Positions 58,428 through 64,000 of a DNA stretch of 64,000 bases are shown one piece after another (the stretch's first letter is position 1; every line of letters begins with the position of its first letter). Below the pieces are notes generated by a model. The model was not told where the DNA came from and ran no database searches. It saw only the letters and a program-made list of their open reading frames with translations. The position numbers and the translations under genes are program-made. Source of the DNA: Planctomycetota bacterium (GTDB taxonomy: Bacteria; Planctomycetota; Planctomycetia; Pirellulales; UBA1268); assembly GCA_003669585.1 (NCBI GenBank), contig QWOQ01000007.1, positions 294,694 through 358,693 of the forward strand, in the 5' to 3' direction.

Positions 58428-60158
58428 TTACCATGAGATTCGCCAGAGAGAGGAGCGGGCGGCTTTCCGGCTCCCTTGATCCCGGGGCGGCAGGTCGATG
58501 GCACCCAGGCTCGGAAAGCTGAAGAACTCCGCGGGACTTACTCCATGCCGCTCGGCGGCTCGTTCGAGATAGTCAAGCTGTTCATCGGTGGGATCACCAA
58601 CAACGCACGATTGTGGATGTCGCTCGGCTGCCGACAGAATAATCTCTGCGAGGCACGTGAAGTTGACCTCATTGTCGCGATTCGCCGCGGTGAACAGCCC
58701 CATCTCGAACGGACAATAGAGCCCTGGAATCCGGGTCAGGCACTTGACAACCCTCAGGTCTGGTCTGATGGCAAGCAGGGACTGATCGACATTTTCCGGC
58801 TGCGCATCGTCAAGGATCACGGTATTCATCCCAAAGTCATCAGCCTCCAAAATGCCTCCGAGCGCATTGGTCACACAGACGACGATTGCCGCCTCCTTGA
58901 TTTCCTTTTTGAGCGTCGTGAGCCGATGCACCGCCGGATTCCAGCCGGGAATGTCCGGGATCTTGCTCACTTGCTGCGGTAACTCGACCGCCAGAACTCT
59001 CCGCAAGGGCTTGCGCTTGAACATGCACCGCAGGGCTGCACGTCCCGTGGAGCCCGCCGCCCCCATCACGGCGACCACGCCATCAGCCCCGATTTCGTTC
59101 TCGATGTCCTCGACCATCTGTGCGATCGTCAGGGCCGTGAACCCATGGCCGGTGGTGATCGCCATGGATGGCCTGGCCTGCTTGAGGAGACGCCCCTGTT
59201 TCGTAATGGACGGAATCAAGGCGCCAAGGCTCACGAAGTTTGCCTGGCGATGTTCCGCGTAATCGAGCACTCCGAGCAGGGAGTCTCTGGCGTCGGAGAG
59301 CCCTTCAAACATTTCTTGGGGGGCATACGGAATTGAAACTAACTCACCTCGGAGCATGCGCGACCCGATCGGAACCTCGATGGGGCCCAACACCGTGCAC
59401 ATCGGCTGGATGGTGGCAACGATATCCGCCGTCAGCCCTCGCATCAGCGGAAATGGCCGCCTCTTGTCGACGATCAAGCGGGGATGGACTACGTGCATGA
59501 AGTCGAGCGGGCCGTCGTATTTCGGACGGAGCGATTCGATCGTGGTGACCAAGGCAGTCCGCTTCCAGCCACTCGCAAACACCACCGGCTGCTCAGGCTG
59601 AAGAGTTGCAGGCTCCTTTCGATACCGACGATTCCAGAAGGTCGTCTTTGCGAGGTCAATGTCCCACGACTTGCTGTGCAGCACCTCCGTGCCAAACGTA
59701 GCAGCCACGGTTGTGGCGATCGAAAAGGCATAGTTTTGCTGCCAATGGCCAACGTTACCGCTTTCCTCCGTGGCCCTCTTCACGGCCAGCGTGATGGAGA
59801 CGGCGGCATTATTCTCGGTAAGCTCGCCGCCACACTCATACTCAGGCAGAGCGTTTTCGAGCGGTTGCGAGATGATGACTTCGCTCCAGTCCCAGCGCGC
59901 CACCATGCACTCGACAAACTGGTCTCGCTGAAACTCAAAATCAGCCCCCACAAGCGGCCGCAACGCGGAGGCAAGCAGCTTGAGGTCGATCGCGTCAGCC
60001 AGATGGAGGAAGTCAAAGACGCAGTAGATGCCTTCTCGAGATCCCTCCTGGCTTCTCTCGTCCGCGGGGATTGCCGGGGATTGGTCTGTTGCTTTGCCAG
60101 GTTCTTGCATCGGTTTCGTTCTGATGGGACACGTCGATTGCCCTGAAGAATTGATCAC
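58428..60158 (-). CDS. Rossmann-fold reductase, acyl-ACP-reductase/shikimate-dehydrogenase-like
   Basis: A 576-aa probably cytoplasmic protein. An N-terminal region of unknown family (about 30-300) is followed by a segment resembling acyl-ACP reductase-like proteins: SLGALIPSITKQGRLL, ITTGHGFTALTIAQMVEDI, a nucleotide-binding VVAVMGAAGSTGRAAL (about residues 353-370), then AIVVCVTNALGGILEADDF, VILDDAQPENVDQSLL and GLYCPFEMGLF. An NAD(P)-dependent reduction is therefore likely, but the substrate is not known. The start is a GTG in GTGA overlapping the stop of the redoxin/cytochrome/copper fusion, with AGGA upstream. Both genes belong to one operon. The C-terminal Arg/Ser tail may be noncanonical. 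Confidence 0.72.
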   Translation of the reverse strand: MINSSGQSTCPIRTKPMQEPGKATDQSPAIPADERSQEGSREGIYCVFDFLHLADAIDLKLLASALRPLVGADFEFQRDQFVECMVARWDWSEVIISQPLENALPEYECGGELTENNAAVSITLAVKRATEESGNVGHWQQNYAFSIATTVAATFGTEVLHSKSWDIDLAKTTFWNRRYRKEPATLQPEQPVVFASGWKRTALVTTIESLRPKYDGPLDFMHVVHPRLIVDKRRPFPLMRGLTADIVATIQPMCTVLGPIEVPIGSRMLRGELVSIPYAPQEMFEGLSDARDSLLGVLDYAEHRQANFVSLGALIPSITKQGRLLKQARPSMAITTGHGFTALTIAQMVEDIENEIGADGVVAVMGAAGSTGRAALRCMFKRKPLRRVLAVELPQQVSKIPDIPGWNPAVHRLTTLKKEIKEAAIVVCVTNALGGILEADDFGMNTVILDDAQPENVDQSLLAIRPDLRVVKCLTRIPGLYCPFEMGLFTAANRDNEVNFTCLAEIILSAAERHPQSCVVGDPTDEQLDYLERAAERHGVSPAEFFSFPSLGAIDLPPRDQGSRKAARSSLWRISW

Positions 60159-62224
60159 TCCTTTCCTATAGCCTCGTAGGCGATCCGAAAGGCTTTTGCC
60201 TCGATCAGTTTCTCGAAGTAACGGTGAAATGGGACCTTTCCAGTCGACCGCTCCTTCGAAATGGTTGCGACAACTGCAAATGCCATCTCATCCTCGGTTT
60301 CTTCACCGAGGAACACTGTCCTCAAAGGGCCTGGGAGCCGCCGCGGATTGCCTGCGGAGTTGTCGTAGATCGCCTCCACGTGCAGCCTCGATCCCTTTGT
60401 CAGCGGATAAGGATCCTTGGGCAGGTAGCGGTGTTGCCAGTTGAAGTCGTAGTCCGTGACCTCAAGCAGCAAGATCCTCTCCGGCGAGCCAACTGGCTGG
60501 TGCCAGACTCGAAACTCCTTCCCCAGGCGATGCATGTGCGGCGTGACGAGCCAAAGATGACAATCGCCAGTGATTTCCAATGATCCCGTGGTTTTGAAAT
60601 TGGCATTACCTTTCGGGATCAAACGAAAATCGGTATCCAAGAGGTATCCCAGGGAGAAGAGTCGTGGCGGCTTCTTGTCGAGCCAGATCCCCAGCCGGCT
60701 GGAATCATCGATCTCGGGTTTCCCCGTTCGCGAGTAATGCATCTGCAAAGCGATTGCCGAGTCGGGGGGAACCAGCCGCCGGACCCCCGGCGGAAAATCC
60801 AACTGCCCCACCCCGGGCACCCAACCCATCAACGAGCCGCCCGGGTTGTCTGCGTTGCGCAGCGGCTTGGTCAGATCGGGAACGAACCCTAGTGACATTC
60901 CCGTTTCGTAACCCGGACCATAATCCTCGTCGCCGGCACCGCTGGTGAGCGGATTCTCCCGCCGTTTCTGGGCGTCGAGCAGAAAACCGGTCCCGTCGTA
61001 GAAGACCATGCAGTGATGGATGGCCCGCCGATTACCGGGAATGAACTGGATCCTCTCTATGTACAACTCCTCCGGATTGTTCAAGGGGAACACGATCATG
61101 CGGTAGTGATCCTCGCCCTGGGTGGCGAGGTGAAACGTTCCCGGCATCTTCAAGACAATGTCCGGCGGCCTCGAAGCATGCCACTCGTCCGGATTCGTGA
61201 AAGCCAACGGAGGCGGGGCGTCGGCCGGATCTCCCTGCGGGCAGCCTTCGTCCACCCAACGGCCGATGAGTTCGATTTCCGCGGGCTTGAGTGCAAGGTC
61301 GTTTTTGAGAGGAAGCCCGCCGGTCACGGGCCAGGGAGGCATCAGTCGGTCCGCGGTGTAGCTCTTCATGTCGGCCGCCCACTGCACCGCATGGTCGAAC
61401 GTCATGAGCGAGAAGGGGGCCACGTCTCCCGGATGGTGACACTGCTGGCAGTGTTGCTGGAGGAGCGGCTCGATGTCCCGATGAAACTCGACGCCGCCAC
61501 GTTGGATCACGGGTCTGACGGTAAGTTCAAGCGGACAGCCGATCGGGGTCGTTTGCTTGATGGCGACAGCCTTGCCGGCCACGACGGAGGCGAGGGCATC
61601 GGCGAGATAGTCGGCATCGGCCTTTGGCCGACGCACGAGCCGACTGGCGTAGAGATTGTTGACGAGCCCGGAGTAGCGCAGGACCCGATTGTGATCGAAG
61701 ACAAAGACCTGCGGCGTGGTCGTGGCCCGAAAGTGGGCCGCCGCAACCTTGCCAGGATCGAAAAACACCCGGCATCCGATCCCAGCCTCGACCGCAAGCC
61801 GATCCACCTCGGCGGCATCCGCGGCGTCGCAGACCACAGCGACGAATGTCACGCCCCCCACGCCCTCTTTGCCAAACCGGGCAACGAGCGAGTTGATCAC
61901 CGGCACTGACTGATTCGAGACCGGGCAGTTGAAGTTGAGAAACGCCACGACAGTCGCCGGGGCGTCTTGAGCCGAGGACAACGACCAACGCTTGCCGGCG
62001 GTGTCTCGCAGTTCGATCGGAGGCACGACCCGCCCGATGCGGCTCCACGAGGCGGCCGCGACCGCTGCAGCCCCGTCGGGCTTGTCGGCATCCTTACCAC
62101 GGGCCAACCCGGTCAGCGAGATCACGCTGTCCCAGAAGGCCAAGCCCGCGACAAGCACTCCCAGCATGGGAAAAAGCCGGCGCGGCGCCGAAACAATGGC
62201 CGGCGAACAAGGCGTTTGGCTCAT
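60155..62224 (-). CDS. Exported redoxin / cytochrome c / PHM-like copper monooxygenase fusion
   Basis: A 689-aa three-part protein. After an N-terminal membrane or signal helix come a redoxin (thioredoxin-like) domain with FNFNCPVSNQSVP (one Cys near residue 98), a cytochrome c motif CQQCHH near 256-261 with a MPPWPVTGG loop, and a C-terminal type II copper-monooxygenase-like domain. The copper residues expected in PHM/DBM enzymes are present: HH in AIHHCMVF, His in QMHYS, HMH in TPHMHRLGK, and Met in GEETEDEMAF. The ATG follows GAGG. This type of fusion is common in planctomycetes and has no established substrate. It is coupled to a Rossmann reductase (GTGA) and preceded 21 bp upstream by an exported protein gene. 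Confidence 0.85.
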   Translation of the reverse strand: MSQTPCSPAIVSAPRRLFPMLGVLVAGLAFWDSVISLTGLARGKDADKPDGAAAVAAASWSRIGRVVPPIELRDTAGKRWSLSSAQDAPATVVAFLNFNCPVSNQSVPVINSLVARFGKEGVGGVTFVAVVCDAADAAEVDRLAVEAGIGCRVFFDPGKVAAAHFRATTTPQVFVFDHNRVLRYSGLVNNLYASRLVRRPKADADYLADALASVVAGKAVAIKQTTPIGCPLELTVRPVIQRGGVEFHRDIEPLLQQHCQQCHHPGDVAPFSLMTFDHAVQWAADMKSYTADRLMPPWPVTGGLPLKNDLALKPAEIELIGRWVDEGCPQGDPADAPPPLAFTNPDEWHASRPPDIVLKMPGTFHLATQGEDHYRMIVFPLNNPEELYIERIQFIPGNRRAIHHCMVFYDGTGFLLDAQKRRENPLTSGAGDEDYGPGYETGMSLGFVPDLTKPLRNADNPGGSLMGWVPGVGQLDFPPGVRRLVPPDSAIALQMHYSRTGKPEIDDSSRLGIWLDKKPPRLFSLGYLLDTDFRLIPKGNANFKTTGSLEITGDCHLWLVTPHMHRLGKEFRVWHQPVGSPERILLLEVTDYDFNWQHRYLPKDPYPLTKGSRLHVEAIYDNSAGNPRRLPGPLRTVFLGEETEDEMAFAVVATISKERSTGKVPFHRYFEKLIEAKAFRIAYEAIGKE

Positions 62225-62245
62225 GGTGTTCCTCATCAGCAACGC

Positions 62246-63013
62246 CTACTCCGCCACCTCCATGTGATACACAAATTTGAACGCACGGCCGAGCGGACCG
62301 AGCCCCTCCGTGACCGTGTCGACCCGCAACACGCTCAGCGTCAGGGGATCAAAGAGAAACCTGGCGGTTCTGCTGACCGTCTCGGAGTTCGGGATCAGCG
62401 GGTTTTTCTCCTGATCACGATCAGAGCGAATCACCCAACAGTTGGTCCCGTTGTAGATCTCCGAGCCGATCACCTCGAGGTGGCAGGTGCCCGGCAGCGA
62501 ACTCGTCACTGGCTCGGAAAGCCATTTCGTGCCGATCGTCAGGCTCCCCGGGAAGATGTAGTGCTCGGTTTTGTGGTTGATTTCCTGAGGCTTTCCGTCG
62601 GTCCCCTGAATCGCGTCCAGCACGAGGCCCCGGTCTTCGTCTTGATGGAAGAGTTCGTACCTGACGGAATCTTCGAAGTCCTTCTTGAACTTGTTTCGCC
62701 CGACGAAACTTGGCTTCGCGTGGTCGGCGTCGGAATGAATGGCATGGGTCTCGACCTTGAAGGCATGCTCTGCATCCCCTTCCTTGCGCTCGACGATCGA
62801 CCAGGTCTGTGTGAGCTGGTCGTGCCCCGCGAGTTTTCCATCGACGAAGTAGAGCACGTGCCCCGCATACTTGACGGGTTCGTGGTCGTGCACCAGTCCG
62901 ATCTGATTCGATGGCTGCCCCAAGACCTGAGCCTCTTCGGCCCCGACCCGATCACCAGCCGCAATCAACCCTGCCGACGCGACGACCAACACAAACCAGC
63001 GATGCAAGACCAT
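62246..63013 (-). CDS. Exported protein of unknown function, first gene of the redoxin operon
   Basis: A 255-aa protein with a signal peptide (VLHRWFVLVVASAGLIAAGDRVGAEE) and a soluble mature part rich in beta-strand patterns, such as GHVLYFVDGKLAGHDQ, AHAFKVETHAIHS and LTIGTKWLSEP. The sequence has the order of beta-barrel or lipocalin-like proteins, but I do not recognise the family. The C-terminal VRIDTVTEG-like strand (SVLRVDTVTEGLG) may belong to a DUF3108/lipid-binding-like fold; this is a guess. ATG 63013 fits the signal peptide; a longer frame to 63091 lacks support. It is upstream of and co-directional with the copper fusion, suggesting joint export. Confidence 0.68.
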   Translation of the reverse strand: MVLHRWFVLVVASAGLIAAGDRVGAEEAQVLGQPSNQIGLVHDHEPVKYAGHVLYFVDGKLAGHDQLTQTWSIVERKEGDAEHAFKVETHAIHSDADHAKPSFVGRNKFKKDFEDSVRYELFHQDEDRGLVLDAIQGTDGKPQEINHKTEHYIFPGSLTIGTKWLSEPVTSSLPGTCHLEVIGSEIYNGTNCWVIRSDRDQEKNPLIPNSETVSRTARFLFDPLTLSVLRVDTVTEGLGPLGRAFKFVYHMEVAE

Positions 63014-63266
63014 GAGCCTGTTTCCTCTAGAGTAACGGCGAATTTTTATGGAAATTTCGGTAAAATGAAGCACAATGTCCCCGTTCTTCAAAAGGGTCTA
63101 CTTCCAAAAGAAAAATTTGGGCTGCCAACAATGAATATGAGAACAGAGTGCTGAATATCCTTAGAGCTTCAAAAAACAAATCAAGTAACCATTACCAATT
63201 TCTAACATTTCCACCACTTTTGATTCGAAAGCACGCGGCAATTTGCTGTTTTGATCGTTGAGCTTT

Positions 63267-64000
63267 CTACTCCGGTTTCATCTGTTGCGACAGTAAAAAG
63301 GCCAGCATGTGATGAAAGTCTTCGGCTGACACGGATTCTCCAAAATTTGTAGGCATGAGGGATAGCGTAGACAACTGTTGATCGTCCACGTCCGCTTTTG
63401 CAATCGTGAATTCTTTTCCCATATTGTCTGCAAGGACTATCGTTGCCCCCTCGCTACGGCGAATGAGGCCCGCCACAACACGACCGTCTGAGAGTTGCAA
63501 TGTTGTGACTCGGAATGCGGGATCCACATTGCGATTAGGATCGAGCACATCTTCAATTACGCGAGTCATTCCTCGCACACCAATGCCGTCGAGTTGCGGA
63601 CCGATCTTTTGCCCCTTGCCCGCCACGTGGTGACATGACGCACAATTCTTTTCAAATACCATCGCTCCTTTTTCGACCGAGGACTTCGCCACACTGAATT
63701 GACTCCGTCGTTCATCGATGAGTTTCAACAACTGTTCGTTTTCGTTCGGGAGATGAATGGTCATTGCGGTAATCCGTTCATTCATTCTTTCTAATCCATG
63801 AGCGTTTAGGCGATTACGAATAACCGGATCGAGAAGCAATCGCAGCGAGGCCTTTCCATTCGCGGCCAGAATGAGGAAAGCCTCCGAACCAGAACGATCG
63901 CTGGCCAATATTTCAGCCAAACGATGCTGGCTCTCGCGAGAAGCACGCAAAAAGGTTTCTGAAAGAGACTCCGACACCATCGTGGTATCACGCGACAACG
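63267..64000 (-). CDS. TIGR02603-type heme-binding protein, C-terminal part (5' end outside the window)
   Basis: The frame stays open to base 64000, so the gene continues to the right. The visible 240 or so residues have a helical segment and then a cytochrome c-like domain: VFEKNCASCHHVAGKGQKIGPQLDGIG with CASCH, VIEDVLDPNRNVDPAF, the LSDGRVVAGL strand and a C-terminal SLMPTNFGESVSAEDFHHMLAFL helix. This combination is the putative heme-binding domain often found at the C-terminus of large planctomycete membrane-bound dehydrogenase-type proteins. The TTG at 63998 is not a real start. The rest of the protein, usually HEAT-like repeats or a PQQ-type propeller, cannot be seen. Confidence 0.85.
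   Translation of the reverse strand, partial: LSRDTTMVSESLSETFLRASRESQHRLAEILASDRSGSEAFLILAANGKASLRLLLDPVIRNRLNAHGLERMNERITAMTIHLPNENEQLLKLIDERRSQFSVAKSSVEKGAMVFEKNCASCHHVAGKGQKIGPQLDGIGVRGMTRVIEDVLDPNRNVDPAFRVTTLQLSDGRVVAGLIRRSEGATIVLADNMGKEFTIAKADVDDQQLSTLSLMPTNFGESVSAEDFHHMLAFLLSQQMKPE

Overview
The window looks like a chromosomal segment of a planctomycete, probably of the Pirellula group. The markers are the planctomycete-type N-terminal motif of exported proteins (LEPRQMLS in the giant protein, LEERLAF in the chitinase), paired DUF1592-type cytochrome and DUF1552 proteins, a formylglycine-type sulfatase, a TIGR02603-type heme-binding domain, and redoxin/cytochrome c/copper-monooxygenase fusions. 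Lineage and function calls come from reading motifs; no database search was run.

Positions 1-16600 are mostly housekeeping genes of moderate GC: the 3' part of smc, an HTH-receiver regulator, moaC, nrdR, rpoN, recR, dnaX, mutS, a formate-dehydrogenase-like molybdoenzyme with an aldehyde dehydrogenase, and a small exported thioredoxin-like protein. A small SRP (4.5S) RNA gene sits directly upstream of dnaX, inside what would otherwise be read as the dnaX N-terminus. dnaX also carries an A8 slippery run where a tau/gamma frameshift would be expected. A CAT-anticodon tRNA closes this section.

Positions 16622-26200 form a visibly GC-richer accessory segment. Four copies of one IS91-like 3'-end sequence, a broken IS91 transposase tail and a 220-bp octanucleotide tandem repeat surround three genes for exported enzymes: a catalase-peroxidase with a signal peptide, a sulfatase, and a GH18 chitinase with two CBM2-like modules and a Calx-beta module. 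At the right edge the last IS91 copy has removed the front of an ABC ATPase gene.

Positions 26145-30441 hold ogt, a coupled small membrane protein and dienelactone hydrolase pair, an exported low-molecular-weight phosphatase/ArsC-like protein, a TIGR03032-like protein with a TTG start, and a 358-bp internally deleted IS3 element. Positions 30480-44222 are one giant gene (about 4580 aa) with a planctomycete sorting motif, two FN3 modules, four 83-aa repeats arranged ABAB, a long beta-rich body and two RTX calcium-binding blocks.

Positions 44508-53975 carry two divergent DUF1592/DUF1552 modules; the second has a discoidin-like insertion and a third gene for a YCF48/BNR-like propeller. After an IS3 tail and a decayed SUMF1-like gene come an ethanolamine-type permease and a copper amine oxidase with all key residues, a likely amine uptake and oxidation unit. 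The right end (58428-63013) is a tight minus-strand operon: an exported unknown protein, a redoxin/cytochrome c/PHM-like copper enzyme fusion, and an acyl-reductase-like Rossmann protein. The C-terminus of a heme-binding protein runs off the window edge.
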